Shown: positions 40,048 to 50,200, counted from the first letter of the stretch. The stretch is 64,000 nucleotides of DNA from Vibrio sp. ES.051 (GCF_002563795.1 NZ_PDJL01000004.1:558001-622000), one strand, 5' to 3'. A program made the numbers and translations. The notes: generated by a model not told the origin, from the letters alone.

Positions 40048-41280
40048 ATGCAAAGAATAAACGATAAAACTCATAACAAGCACTGGATTTATCTTGATGA
40101 TAACGATGTGCCGCTTCTGTTGCCTTGCCTTTATAATCGTTACACCACCTTGAATGGGCGTTATGTTGTCCATGAGAACGAAAAGAACCCTGAGACCGAA
40201 CTATATGAGTTCAAATTCAAGGAGAAAGAAATTGGTAAAGATGATCAATATGTCAGGGGTGAGAAATTAGGCGTTTTCCTTGAGTGGTTAGAAGATTACG
40301 CCAAAGGATCAGCCCACCCCCTACTTAAACTCGATAACCATACTGCTCTTCCTGCTGAATATATGAATACGTTCATTAATGACCATCTAATTCATACGAT
40401 GGGAGCTAGTGAAAATGTCGTTAATCGAGCGGTGAAGTCACTACGTAGTTATTACAACTGGCTCTCTTACTTTTTTGATGCACCATATAAGAAAATCTTT
40501 ATTTATTCAGAAAACAAAGAAATTGTTCGTTCAAATAACAAGTCGAAAAGCATTGTAAAGTACCTCCTTCCAGCGACAAGAGAACTGCTTTATAGAAATT
40601 GCAGCACCTTGTTAAGTGAGATTACACTCCGAAATGGTGGGGAACTTGGCTGTCGAACGCGTGAAAACCAAGGATTTTACTTGGAGAGCTTTAAGGCGGA
40701 TGGTTCTACTCAAAAAGGTTTATTGAGCCTTTTTAAAGATATGGCGGATAACCCTGATAAAGAGGAATTCGAGTATCATCTGGCTTCTTTCCATGCAAAA
40801 TATGGCTCAAAGAGAAAGCTTTATATTAAGCGCAATCACCTTGCATTAATGAAGCGATATTATGATTTGGAGCGACCAAAAACGGAGTGTAATCAGCTTT
40901 TGGTATCAAATTCAAGTAATAGTAGTCGAGGCAACGTTGTATCTAAGCGATTTGGAAGTGATGTTTTTGCCAATGTATTAAAGAAAGTTCGCAAATTAAT
41001 GCAAGAGAATCCAGAGGCTTACTCAGGCTACCAAGAGTTGGATGAAGCGCTGAGTTACCACCACTTAAGACACTCATTTGGCACAGATGTTTTTTATGAT
41101 GGTTGTCAAAAGGCAAAGAAATCATACGAATCGATTACCACGGAGTCTGCGGTGTATATTGAAACCGCAAGACGCTTAGGACACAAGGTAGATAGCAAGT
41201 ATTCAAACCAAACCACCAAAGTGTACATTCATGCTTGTGGCCAGAGAGAGCAGTTACTAAAGGCGGTGGTTCATGGGTGA
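40048..41280 (+). CDS. Tyrosine recombinase, first gene of the element's integration module
   Basis: 410 aa. The catalytic set is readable: Arg in ELGCRTREN, HxxR in YHHLRHSFGTD, His in RRLGHK and the nucleophile Tyr in KVYIHACGQ, about 35 residues apart in the normal order. The N-terminal region would be the SAM-like core-binding domain. It starts only about 90 bases inside the element with no terminator between it and the host dinB SOS promoter. Its 3' end overlaps the next gene by eight bases. It corresponds by position and type to IntA of SE elements; a Gmt-type equivalence is likely but not certain. Confidence 0.88.
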   Translation: MQRINDKTHNKHWIYLDDNDVPLLLPCLYNRYTTLNGRYVVHENEKNPETELYEFKFKEKEIGKDDQYVRGEKLGVFLEWLEDYAKGSAHPLLKLDNHTALPAEYMNTFINDHLIHTMGASENVVNRAVKSLRSYYNWLSYFFDAPYKKIFIYSENKEIVRSNNKSKSIVKYLLPATRELLYRNCSTLLSEITLRNGGELGCRTRENQGFYLESFKADGSTQKGLLSLFKDMADNPDKEEFEYHLASFHAKYGSKRKLYIKRNHLALMKRYYDLERPKTECNQLLVSNSSNSSRGNVVSKRFGSDVFANVLKKVRKLMQENPEAYSGYQELDEALSYHHLRHSFGTDVFYDGCQKAKKSYESITTESAVYIETARRLGHKVDSKYSNQTTKVYIHACGQREQLLKAVVHG

Positions 41281-43537
41281 TTACGAGGAATTTTCAAGCG
41301 CTGAGATAGAAAAGGCGCTATCCAGTGAATTTAAGAAAAAGCAGCCCATTGCATCACTCGCGTTGCCTTTCTCTGTTCGGTCTATATCTATCCCTAGGAC
41401 TGTACAGAATGCTGCTTACACTCTATCCATGACCGACACCAAGGACTCCGATAAGACAATCATCTACAAGGCAATGATTGCGGCTTATAACTACACCTTT
41501 TTTGATAAAAGCGCTGCGCTTTCTGCAAAAAATCTATTTTCGTCGGCAGCCAAACCATTCATTTCATGGCTTAATGCCCACAAAATTGAAAATCGCTACG
41601 AAATACTAAAGCTTTACGAAACCGACCGTATGGATGAGTTAGAGAATCATGGTGGGGATAGTCCATTAAACAGATTAAAGCCTGTGTTGGGTTATGCCAT
41701 TGAGTCTGAATCATTAGGGAAAGAGTTAAGTAGTGATGAGTATGCGTATCTTATTGAACTGCGTGAAACAAAACCCACCCCTTACCTGAATAAAACCCAA
41801 AAATCCATAGCCAGTTATTTCGGTGCGGTAGATTGGTTGAGAAGAGACGATATTGGTATTGGAAGTGAGCTTTACTCTGCTCTCGCTTCCCCAAAGCTGG
41901 CGGTGAATTCATTAAGCCTAACCGCAGCCACTATTATTCTTGAATTGAAAACCTATAAAGATGAACTGCATACGCTGATTAAGAGTATGGAGCCTCAGCT
42001 AAGTCCTTGGTTAGTTATTGAGTCAAAGGGCATTAGGAATGAGAAGTGTAAAGCAGTCGGTAATCTCATTTATTTGATGTTGTCTGCTTACCATAAGCAA
42101 GATAATCCATCGAATACCCTTAAAGCAGCGCTAGAGGCGTTGATTCTTTCTAATTCAAGGAGTTTAGCTGCCTACAGCATCATTTCTTCTGCATTAAAGA
42201 GTCAGGATGAGTGCGATAGCCTTTTTCTGAACAAAGAGCGTGACAAAACGAAAGTTAATGTGGTGTTCACTCACTACCATTGTACCACATTATTAAATGG
42301 TACTCTTTTCTCTATCGAGTGGATTAAGGGTGTGTTAAAGGGTGATTCATCAAAAGCACTGACTGATGTCGAAGGGCTAATGTTTGCTTGGTTAATGGCA
42401 AGCTTAACAGTACAACCAACTGACATACCTAAACTAAGACACTCTGATTTTAGATTGATGAAAGTTGGCGGGAGAGTCACCAATATTGAGTGTGAGTATT
42501 TTAAAGGTCGGGCCAAAGTGTTTCATACAACCCGCTCTTTATCCGCTCGAACACCAGAAGGTAAGGCGCTTTTAATACTACTAGAGCAGCAAGATGAAGG
42601 CTTGCCTTTCTTTACCAAGCAAGAGTTGGTGATGAGTAACCAAATTCGCTCATTTTTTGGTGCTTTTAATGCGCTACTTCAAACAAGCGATTTGTCTGAA
42701 AAAATTAAAGTTGCACACGAAAAACAGCAGCTACCCAATTTAATGCCTCAAGCAATGTGCGCCCTGATTTCTCACGGTATCCATCCTGAAAATGTGGTTA
42801 AGTACCCTAAAAGAATAGCGACAGAAGAGAGGCGTAAATTAGTCGCTCAATCGCCATCGCCTTGTCAGAGATACATTTTTGGTCTTCAGGCTATTAAAAA
42901 TAGTGCGGTTCATGCATTTAGTGACCCATACACATTGCATTACCTGATCAATCGAAACTCTCACTCAAACCAAACCGAGAAAGTCAGCTACTTAACCGAA
43001 GAGAATGAAGAGTGGATGAATAGCTCTGGTCGAATCACTCGTGAGGTGATGCTGGATTTAATTCAGAATGTTTTTAACTTGAATTTTGACCAAGACAATA
43101 AAGAACAAGACAATGAAGAACAAGTCGCCGCATTTAACAGTGAATTCATGGCAGTCACAGATTCGATTGCCTACAAACATGAGGAAATGAATGCGAGGCT
43201 TAGAGTCGTCACAGGGCAAGAAAAGGGACGTGTTAATGAGGTGGGCGTGATGGCGTTGAGTAACCAAAAAGAAAATGAAGCGTTATCGCCAATCTATGTT
43301 TCAGATAGCCCTATCACGGTTTTAAAAATGCACAATTACCTCCATGAATTCAAAAAGAATTATAAGAAGCTCCTTTCTCATAATCCTGAACACTTGTTTA
43401 AAACCGTGATACCGACAGTGGAATGGCTAGAAGATACCCTACCTAAGTTGAGCAAAGCGTCACAACGTAAAGGTCGGGAGCAGTTTGACTTAATGATAAA
43501 AAATGGCGTGGTAATGAGCGTCTTTCATTCAATGTAA
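41273..43537 (+). CDS. Large tyrosine-recombinase-fold protein, second gene of the integration module
   Basis: 754 aa, much longer than usual integrases. The central part (ALTDVEGLMFAWLMASLTVQPTDIPKLRHSDFRLM, then EYFKGRAKVFHTTRSLS) has the look of a recombinase catalytic fold, but a clean R-HxxR-Y set is not apparent, so it may be a catalytically inactive partner, as proposed for the Tfp protein of SE elements. It overlaps the genes on both sides closely (8 bp upstream; 9 bp gap downstream). The C-terminal quarter is helical and charged. Confidence 0.75.
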   Translation: MGDYEEFSSAEIEKALSSEFKKKQPIASLALPFSVRSISIPRTVQNAAYTLSMTDTKDSDKTIIYKAMIAAYNYTFFDKSAALSAKNLFSSAAKPFISWLNAHKIENRYEILKLYETDRMDELENHGGDSPLNRLKPVLGYAIESESLGKELSSDEYAYLIELRETKPTPYLNKTQKSIASYFGAVDWLRRDDIGIGSELYSALASPKLAVNSLSLTAATIILELKTYKDELHTLIKSMEPQLSPWLVIESKGIRNEKCKAVGNLIYLMLSAYHKQDNPSNTLKAALEALILSNSRSLAAYSIISSALKSQDECDSLFLNKERDKTKVNVVFTHYHCTTLLNGTLFSIEWIKGVLKGDSSKALTDVEGLMFAWLMASLTVQPTDIPKLRHSDFRLMKVGGRVTNIECEYFKGRAKVFHTTRSLSARTPEGKALLILLEQQDEGLPFFTKQELVMSNQIRSFFGAFNALLQTSDLSEKIKVAHEKQQLPNLMPQAMCALISHGIHPENVVKYPKRIATEERRKLVAQSPSPCQRYIFGLQAIKNSAVHAFSDPYTLHYLINRNSHSNQTEKVSYLTEENEEWMNSSGRITREVMLDLIQNVFNLNFDQDNKEQDNEEQVAAFNSEFMAVTDSIAYKHEEMNARLRVVTGQEKGRVNEVGVMALSNQKENEALSPIYVSDSPITVLKMHNYLHEFKKNYKKLLSHNPEHLFKTVIPTVEWLEDTLPKLSKASQRKGREQFDLMIKNGVVMSVFHSM

Positions 43538-43546
43538 GGGGGAGCC

Positions 43547-46324
43547 ATGGCGCTAACCGTATTAAAAAGTCCAATTGATAGTTTTTGGCATGAGCAGAAT
43601 TTAAAGCTGACCGCTAACCCCTATTTCATTAGTGAGCAAGGTGATGTTTATTCTGATATTTGGCGCTTTAGAGATAAAAGAGATGGCAGCGTCAGACCAT
43701 TGGATTTTTCATGGTTTGATTTGCCTGTGTTTAACCATGAAGCCATAGCGACTTACTTAAAGGATGGGTATGACTTCCCTTTAAATGCGAAGGAATATGC
43801 AAAGGTAGTTTGTCTGAGTGTTATCAGCCCTACGAGTGTTGTAAACGCTCTTTTTGCTTATCAAATGATGTTGCACCTTTTTGCTTTCTTTAAAGAAAGC
43901 AGTGCCGCAAGTCTTGCTGTATCGTTATTGGAGTCTTTTTGGACCTCGTTCATGGGAAGAACGGTTAACCAGTATGGATTTGTAAACCGTATATCAACGC
44001 CTGCTTACGGAGGGGCAATTGAGTCAGTTCGGTTTCATACAATAAGAAACAACCTCAAAGCGCTTGGTGTGGTTGGTGTTATTGACCCCTCTCTAACAAA
44101 AAAGAAAATTGAAAAGAGTTTAGATGACGTCTGCCAATCACAATACAGCACCACACTTGCTGAGTTTAAAAAAGGCGGTAGCTTTAACTTTCTTGGGCTT
44201 GAGTTGGGGCAGTATTACGTTGACTATCTTAATCAGGTTTATCAAAGCGACTTTCTGTATGCCTCCGTATGTCGATTGGTATTTGAGAGTATCGACACGA
44301 AATATGGGATGAAGAGTTTAGGTAGTGGTTCAGCTAATCCCCTTCGAGAAGTCATGCTTACAGCAATATTGGAGAATGTAGAGTACAAGCCTGCTGCCCA
44401 CAGGAAGGGGATTAATTTTAATGCGCTTGCAGTGGAAGTGAAAGGTGCGCTTTTTGAGGAATACTCGAAGCGATTTGAGTTGGTAACGTCTTTAAAAGAC
44501 CAATCCATTGAAGCGTTAGTCATTGAGTTAGGCTTATCCGCTCGAAGTGATGCAGTGGAATTAATCCGAGTATTGATGCTGCAAAAGTACTTAGGTTTGG
44601 AGGGGCATAAGACATCGCATGAGGTATGGCAAGGCTACTTGCTTTCCTTAGACAAAACCTTTTTAGAGGCGGAATCGTTAAGCCAATTATCCGCAGATGA
44701 TGTGTACGAAAAAATGCTAACCATTGTCTCTAAACAAAGACTGGGGAGAGCGTCGTTTCTTGCTGATATTGGCGCTTGGGCAAATAAACAACTGTCTAAT
44801 CACGAGGTTAAAACGTATCGAAACTTTAAGGGAGCTTTAGATACTCCGCTTTATGCGATGACTAACCTTATTGTGGCCTGGACAGGCTACCGACAATCTG
44901 AATTTGGTTTTCCATTGAGTGCGATACAGTCTGAGCCGAATTTGGATATTCTCGACAATGCTCACGTTCCATTTCGCTTCAAGCTTAATTGGTTTGTCCC
45001 TAAAACGGGCGGCTCGACCAAAATTAATCGAGAAATCACCTCTCAGTGCTATCAAGTTGCTGCGCAATTAAATGCGGTGTTTGGGCATGAAGGGGGTGAG
45101 CCGTGCCTGTATCCTTACGAAGGAAATGCCACTAAAAAAGAAAATATCAATCAATCTGGAAAATACATTCAGCATAGAGTGAAAGCGAACTGGGAAGGCT
45201 TTGTCAGAGCGTACCAGCCTTTTAATGATGTGATTAAGCTCGATGCCTTAAATAGTAAGCACACTACGCAATTGACGATTGATGAGCAAAAAGAATTAGA
45301 ATTGCTGTCAGCCAAATGCAGTATTGGCAGTGCTCGTTATAAGAACTTGCTTTCTTGCGCTCAAAAGGTGAAAAAAGATTGGTTGCGACTGTCCTGCACA
45401 ACGTTTAACTCCAATTATGCACTGAAAGCCTCTCTTATTTTATTTTCTAACGGTGAGGCTCTTGAAAATATAAAGCATCAAGAAGTCATCGAAACTTATC
45501 TTTCCGATGAAACGAAAGCACTGCTAACCAGTGGCACCGTGGATTTAAATGATACGAAAACCATGTTGGATATTAGCTCTGAGTTATTAGACGGTGTGCG
45601 CTATCCTTCTCCTCACGCTTTTCGTCATATATGGGCTGAGTCAGTTCTCACACGCTATCAGGGTGATGTGGGGGCGGTCATACGCCACCAGTTTGCTCAC
45701 CTAGATAATTCGTTCTTCATGGCGTATCTAAGGGATAAAGATGCTAGAGGGATAATGCAATCAGCGAAGCAACGTTACCTAAACTCATTGGTCGAGTTGC
45801 TGATTATAGAGTCAGAGCAGGTTGGTGAAAAATACGTAGGCGGCCTGGCACAGTTCGTGAAAAAAGCGACATCATTAACGCAAGTGACAGATGATAATGG
45901 AATGCTTGCGCTAAGAGAGGCGGTAAGTGGTCGTATCATTGATGTTCAGGTGAATCCTTTCGCGACTTGCATTCCTCGTGATGGTGCGGACTGTAGAGCA
46001 AAATGTTGGAAAATGGGGTCGTTAAACCCACAAGATGCCAAGCCTGAGTTTTGCTTGAACTGTACCAATGCACTCATCACTGAGGGCAACATCAAAGGGA
46101 TATGGCAAGTGATTCAACCAATGGTGAAAGAGGCGTTCCAGGAGCACGTTTTGGGTTTCTTGTTAGAGGCTCACCTACCAACACTCAAATCAAGTTGGAA
46201 GCGCATTAGAGAGCTTAGAAATGAAAAGAATGCTGACAGTGTTGACAAGATTTTAGCTGCAATTAGCAAAGCAATGAATGCGATAGAAAGTAAGGTTAAG
46301 GAAGAGGAAGCACTCTATGCATAA
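43547..46324 (+). CDS. Very large tyrosine recombinase with cysteine-rich motif, third gene of the integration module
   Basis: 925 aa. Catalytic residues can be read as Arg in VAWTGYRQSEFGFP, HxxR in SPHAFRHIWAES, His in IRHQFAHLDNS and Tyr in FFMAYLRDKD. A C-terminal Cys cluster (CIPRDGADCRAKCW...FCLNC) probably binds zinc, a feature of the large recombinases in multi-recombinase elements. It overlaps the fourth gene by eight bases. By position it matches IntB of SE elements. It presumably acts jointly with the other two to excise and integrate the element. Confidence 0.85.
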   Translation: MALTVLKSPIDSFWHEQNLKLTANPYFISEQGDVYSDIWRFRDKRDGSVRPLDFSWFDLPVFNHEAIATYLKDGYDFPLNAKEYAKVVCLSVISPTSVVNALFAYQMMLHLFAFFKESSAASLAVSLLESFWTSFMGRTVNQYGFVNRISTPAYGGAIESVRFHTIRNNLKALGVVGVIDPSLTKKKIEKSLDDVCQSQYSTTLAEFKKGGSFNFLGLELGQYYVDYLNQVYQSDFLYASVCRLVFESIDTKYGMKSLGSGSANPLREVMLTAILENVEYKPAAHRKGINFNALAVEVKGALFEEYSKRFELVTSLKDQSIEALVIELGLSARSDAVELIRVLMLQKYLGLEGHKTSHEVWQGYLLSLDKTFLEAESLSQLSADDVYEKMLTIVSKQRLGRASFLADIGAWANKQLSNHEVKTYRNFKGALDTPLYAMTNLIVAWTGYRQSEFGFPLSAIQSEPNLDILDNAHVPFRFKLNWFVPKTGGSTKINREITSQCYQVAAQLNAVFGHEGGEPCLYPYEGNATKKENINQSGKYIQHRVKANWEGFVRAYQPFNDVIKLDALNSKHTTQLTIDEQKELELLSAKCSIGSARYKNLLSCAQKVKKDWLRLSCTTFNSNYALKASLILFSNGEALENIKHQEVIETYLSDETKALLTSGTVDLNDTKTMLDISSELLDGVRYPSPHAFRHIWAESVLTRYQGDVGAVIRHQFAHLDNSFFMAYLRDKDARGIMQSAKQRYLNSLVELLIIESEQVGEKYVGGLAQFVKKATSLTQVTDDNGMLALREAVSGRIIDVQVNPFATCIPRDGADCRAKCWKMGSLNPQDAKPEFCLNCTNALITEGNIKGIWQVIQPMVKEAFQEHVLGFLLEAHLPTLKSSWKRIRELRNEKNADSVDKILAAISKAMNAIESKVKEEEALYA

Positions 46325-46868
46325 TGATGTTGATTTAGATGAACTTATGTCGGATGAGTTTATGGACTCGATCGATGATGCCTCTACTGACCCAGTTCAG
46401 AATGAACAACCAGCCTGGGTTATTGATGATCCAGAGCATACAACCCATAAAGCGTACAATGCCATTCTTGATTTGAAGAAGAAAGCTGAAGAAGCGATTT
46501 CAAGCTTTGGTCAGGTAGCAACAAATAAGACCAGGAAGTTCTACCAAATTAAAAAGTCTAACGTAGCCAAAGTTGTGGGTCGGTCAGCACAAAGTATTTT
46601 TAATGCGTCCTCATTCAGTAAAGACATTGAAGCCTTCTTTGATGATGTTAACCAAGAACTCTTAGAGATGCATGAGCTTGAACAAAAGAAGCAGTTAAAT
46701 AGAAAGAAAACGGGGATCAGAGTTAAGAAAAAAGAAGTCATTGTTCAAAGTCACCAGTCTTTAGAAAAGAAGTACAATGAACTCAAACGTCGCAGCACGA
46801 AAGAAACACTGGATTTAGCCGCAGCTGGCCTACCTATCGACTTAAAGAGAAAGCTAGGGCTTATATAA
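46317..46868 (+). CDS. Small coiled-coil DNA-binding-type protein, fourth gene of the integration module
   Basis: 183 aa, acidic at the N-terminus, then basic; KSNVAKVVGRSAQSIFN reads as a helix-turn-helix and is followed by a coiled coil (IEAFFDDVNQELLEMHELEQKKQLNRKK). Such a small partner follows the recombinases in Tn554-like, SE and Gamma-Mobile-Trio modules. It likely assists recombination by binding element ends, but this is inferred. A terminator ends the operon 30 bases later. Confidence 0.75.
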   Translation: MHNDVDLDELMSDEFMDSIDDASTDPVQNEQPAWVIDDPEHTTHKAYNAILDLKKKAEEAISSFGQVATNKTRKFYQIKKSNVAKVVGRSAQSIFNASSFSKDIEAFFDDVNQELLEMHELEQKKQLNRKKTGIRVKKKEVIVQSHQSLEKKYNELKRRSTKETLDLAAAGLPIDLKRKLGLI

Positions 46869-46886
46869 AACGTCCAAAAAGTTATA

Positions 46887-46980
46887 CTTTTGTTACACAC
46901 TGACAGCACCCTTAGCGGTGCTGTTTTTCTATGTAACAAAAGGTCGCTTTTAATTATTTGACGAAAGGTAACAAAAGGTC
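46887..46980 (+). repeat. Repeated GTAACAAAAGGTC sites upstream of the resolvase gene
   Basis: Direct 13-base copies lie at 46933-46945 and 46968-46980, 35 bases apart, and an inverted ten-base copy (CTTTTGTTAC) at 46887-46896. They lie immediately upstream of the serine recombinase, the usual place of a res site or autoregulatory operator. Confidence 0.6.
46901..46929 (+). terminator. Terminator of the integration module
   Basis: The stem GACAGCACC/GGTGCTGT has a six-base loop and a T run. Confidence 0.88.
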
Positions 46981-47019
46981 TACTATTTTTCTTACATTTA
47001 GTGGTATTGAACGTGAATA

Positions 47020-47577
47020 ATGAATCACCAAAAAGTCGGATACATACGAGTTTCAAGCGCAGATCAAAATACAGATAGACAACTGGCTGATCTAGAGCTT
47101 GATAAGATCTTTACTGAGAGAATGTCTGGGCGCAGTAAGACACAGCGACCTATCTTACAGCAATGCTTGGACTACCTTCGAGAAGGCGATCAGCTTTATG
47201 TCCACGCTATAGACCGATTGGCGAGAAACCTGTTAGACCTTCAACAGATAATTAATGAAGTGAATGACAAAGGTGCAAGTGTTCATTTTGTTACAGAAGG
47301 TTTGGAGTTCTCCAAAAAAGACGATCCCTTTGCAGAGTTAACGTTACAAATGCTTGGGGCGTTTGCAGAGTTTGAGCGCAAGCTCATTAATACCCGGCAG
47401 CGTGAAGGGATGGCAGCAGCGAAAGCCAAAGGGAAACACATCGGTCGCCCTTCTATATCAAGTCAGACTGAGTCAAAAATACGCCAGAAAGCCCTGGAGG
47501 GCGTTGGTAAGGCGCAGATAGCCAAGGATTGCAATGTATCACGACAAACCGTATACCGTGTATTGCAAAGCCAATAG
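47020..47577 (+). CDS. Serine recombinase (resolvase/invertase family)
   Basis: 185 aa, full-length small serine recombinase. The catalytic Ser is in YIRVSSADQNTDRQL (about residue 12) and the conserved Arg region is DRLARNLLDLQ; the long E helix (EFERKLINTRQREGMAAAKAKGK) and a C-terminal Hin-type helix-turn-helix (GKAQIAKDCNVSRQTVYRVLQ) follow. It may resolve element multimers or invert a segment. A coiled-coil gene starts 12 bases downstream. Repeated sites lie upstream. Confidence 0.92.
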   Translation: MNHQKVGYIRVSSADQNTDRQLADLELDKIFTERMSGRSKTQRPILQQCLDYLREGDQLYVHAIDRLARNLLDLQQIINEVNDKGASVHFVTEGLEFSKKDDPFAELTLQMLGAFAEFERKLINTRQREGMAAAKAKGKHIGRPSISSQTESKIRQKALEGVGKAQIAKDCNVSRQTVYRVLQSQ

Positions 47578-47589
47578 GAGCTAAAACTC

Positions 47590-48027
47590 ATGGCAAGTGG
47601 GCAGCAGAAAGCGCAACAAAACCTTGAGGCATTTGAGGTCTGGAAAGTCACACAGACGGACGATGACTTTAAACAAATCGTATTCCGAGGCCAGCTTAAT
47701 CGCATCGAAGTGGCAAAGGGTATTGGTTGTGGGAAATCGGCGTTAAACCAAAACCCTGCCCTCAAGAAAGCACTCAAAGCCTTAGAAGATGAGTTGCGCG
47801 GTAAAGGTGTCCTGCCACCGTTGACCGACGCTGCCAAGAAGAATGAGGGCAAACCTCAAGCCTACGACAACGCAGCAAATCGAAAGCTTCTCGATTCAAA
47901 GCGGGTGTCATCATTAGAAGCTGAGAATATTGAATTGAAAGCCAAGGTAAAGGAGCTTGAAAAGCGACTTGAACGCTTTGGTGAGCTATCTGAAACCTTA
48001 TCTGAAATGGGGTTGATGCCACGATGA
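47590..48027 (+). CDS. Resolvase-associated coiled-coil protein
   Basis: 145 aa. An N-terminal region with a helix-turn-helix-like stretch (NRIEVAKGIGCGKSALNQNPALKKALKALEDELR) is followed by a C-terminal coiled coil (SSLEAENIELKAKVKELEKRLERFGELSETLSEMG). It is placed directly behind the resolvase and probably co-transcribed. It resembles the small TnpC-like partners of transposition modules, but no named family is recognised with confidence. Confidence 0.7.
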   Translation: MASGQQKAQQNLEAFEVWKVTQTDDDFKQIVFRGQLNRIEVAKGIGCGKSALNQNPALKKALKALEDELRGKGVLPPLTDAAKKNEGKPQAYDNAANRKLLDSKRVSSLEAENIELKAKVKELEKRLERFGELSETLSEMGLMPR

Positions 48028-48039
48028 ATAGCGCTTTAC

Positions 48040-50200
48040 ATGAAGATCAAATGCGTTGTCACCAGTGTCCCTTATCGCTCAACCAAGATGGTGATATTCA
48101 GCGGTGTGCCGCTGGCGAAAGACTCTTATAAAACTCATAGTGGCAAGTATTACGTCACCATCAAAGCCGACCCCGATAGCATCCCTGTACAACCCACACT
48201 GGGTCAGCATTGGTCAGCATTGGTCAGTGAAAGGCACTCGCTAGATAGAAAATATGGAGATAGGTGATTACGTGATGCAGCAGCACACGTATGAATCACC
48301 CAAGCATGTTGCATGCACTTTGCCCGAAACTGGAGAGCAACTGATACGCTTTATCGCCAGAGAAAGTGACTTCAAGGGCATTGGCGAAAGCAAAGCCAGA
48401 GCGCTCTGGCAGCGCTTGGGTAAAGACTTCCATGCCACACTGAGAGGATGACACCCCGCAGTCCAGAAAGCGTCTGACATCGATTCTGAGTGAAGAATCA
48501 GTAGACGCACTCTTTAAAGGGTACGCCAAATACAAAAATCTGGCACATTGCAACTGGATGAGCGAGCACAACATCCCCGCCAGTGCACAGCAACGGCTGC
48601 TCAAGCATCACGGTGAAACCTCCATAGAGGTCATCCAGGATAATCCTTATGCTTTGATGGGCTTCGGCCTTTCGTTCAGTGCCATTGAAGATATTATCAA
48701 GGTAACGGATTTTAAGAGCGATGTTGCTAAGGATGACCCAAGAAGGCTCAGTGCTGCTCTGGAAATGGCGATTCGCAAGGAGATTGAAAAAGGTCACACC
48801 TATACCACTCATGCCAATGTGCGCCCTTATCTCGATAAGTTACTGAAAGACAAAGTACTGGTCACGCAGGCGTTCCAATCAGGTCATGATAAAGCTCAGT
48901 ATATTTTAAATCCCGACACAGGATCCTACCATCCAACGGCGCAACTTCTGATGGAAAGTGTCGTGGCCAAGCGGCTAAATACACTGATTAAGCGAAATGA
49001 CTTGTATGATGAAAACGCGAATGCGGCGTATTGCTCTGCGGTTGCAGAACTTCCCTACGACTTAACCCCTAAACAAATCGAAGCTGTCACCACGTGTCTG
49101 GATAATTCGGTAAGCTGTATACAGGCGGTGCAGGAACAGGCAAGACAACGGTACTCAGAACGGCTCTCAGGGCATATCATCAACTTGGATTTGAAATACA
49201 CGCCGTTGCGCTCAGCGGTCGTGCTGCAATGAGGCTGCATGAATCGATTGGTTTTGTCACTTCAACCATTGCTAAATTGTTGCGTGAAGAACCGATTGAG
49301 CCTAGCCTCGAGCAGCCAAATCACCTACTGGTCATCGATGAAGCGAGCATGATTGACTTGCCAACCATGTATCGTCTTGTGAATCACATTCACCCCTCTG
49401 TGCGATTGATATTCACTGGAGACCCCGACCAACTTCCACCCATCGGTTGTGGCAAGGTGTTGGCAGACATCGTTGAAGCAAAAACGGTGGCTAATACGAT
49501 GCTAGATATCGTCCAGAGACAGGAAGGTTCAACGGGTATCCCCGAATACTCAAAGCTCATTAATCAAGGTGTGATGCCTGATCAATTAAGTACGGGAGCA
49601 ATACACTTTCACGAAACCAGTAAAACAGACATGGCCAAGGTCTGTTGTGAGCTTTACCAACAGTATCCTGAAAACAGTCGCGTCATGGCTCCAACCAAGG
49701 CGCTTGTATCAGAAATCAATAATCTCATTCAAAAAGCCGTTAACCCAGACAGTGACAGACTTGAGTTCGAAATCAATGGTGATAAGTTCTTTCTGCCACT
49801 TTGCCTTAATGATGCGGTGTTATTTATGCAGAATCATTACGACAAAGGCATTCAGAACGGTTCTCTTGGTATATTAACCAGCGACAAATCTTCTGGGGAT
49901 AGTTACGGTGAAGTGACGTTAGACACAGGTGAAAAGGTCGAAATAACACAATTCGTTCTCGACTGCATGGAGTTGGGTTACGCAACCACCCTACATAAAG
50001 CTCAAGGGTCACGATTTCCACGCATCATCATCGCTATGCAAAACGGAAGAATAGTAGATAGAGCATGGCTCTATACGGCAATCACGAGAGCGGAAAGTGA
50101 AATCCATATCGTTGGTAGTAGTGATGAAATGAAACAGATCACCGAGGCACCTAGTCACTCTCATGAGCGGAATCGCTACTTGAGAGAGCTGTTACGGTAG
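48040..50200 (+). pseudogene. RecD-like SF1 helicase, multiply disrupted
   Basis: Four frame segments form one ancestral protein. Segment 1 (MVIFSGVPLAKDSYKTHSG) is an OB-like N-terminal region; a 10-bp tandem duplication (GGTCAGCATT twice, about 48202-48221) shifts the frame and a nonsense codon follows. A further shift is at about 48448, and another at about 49120 just before the Walker A, TGGAGTGKTTVLRTAL, which is readable only in a third frame. The end (LLVIDEASMIDLPTMYRL, GDPDQLPPIGCGKVL, ATTLHKAQGSRFPRIII, LYTAITRAESE) is an intact SF1B helicase C-terminal part. The element has lost this function; the host recD is intact. Confidence 0.85.
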
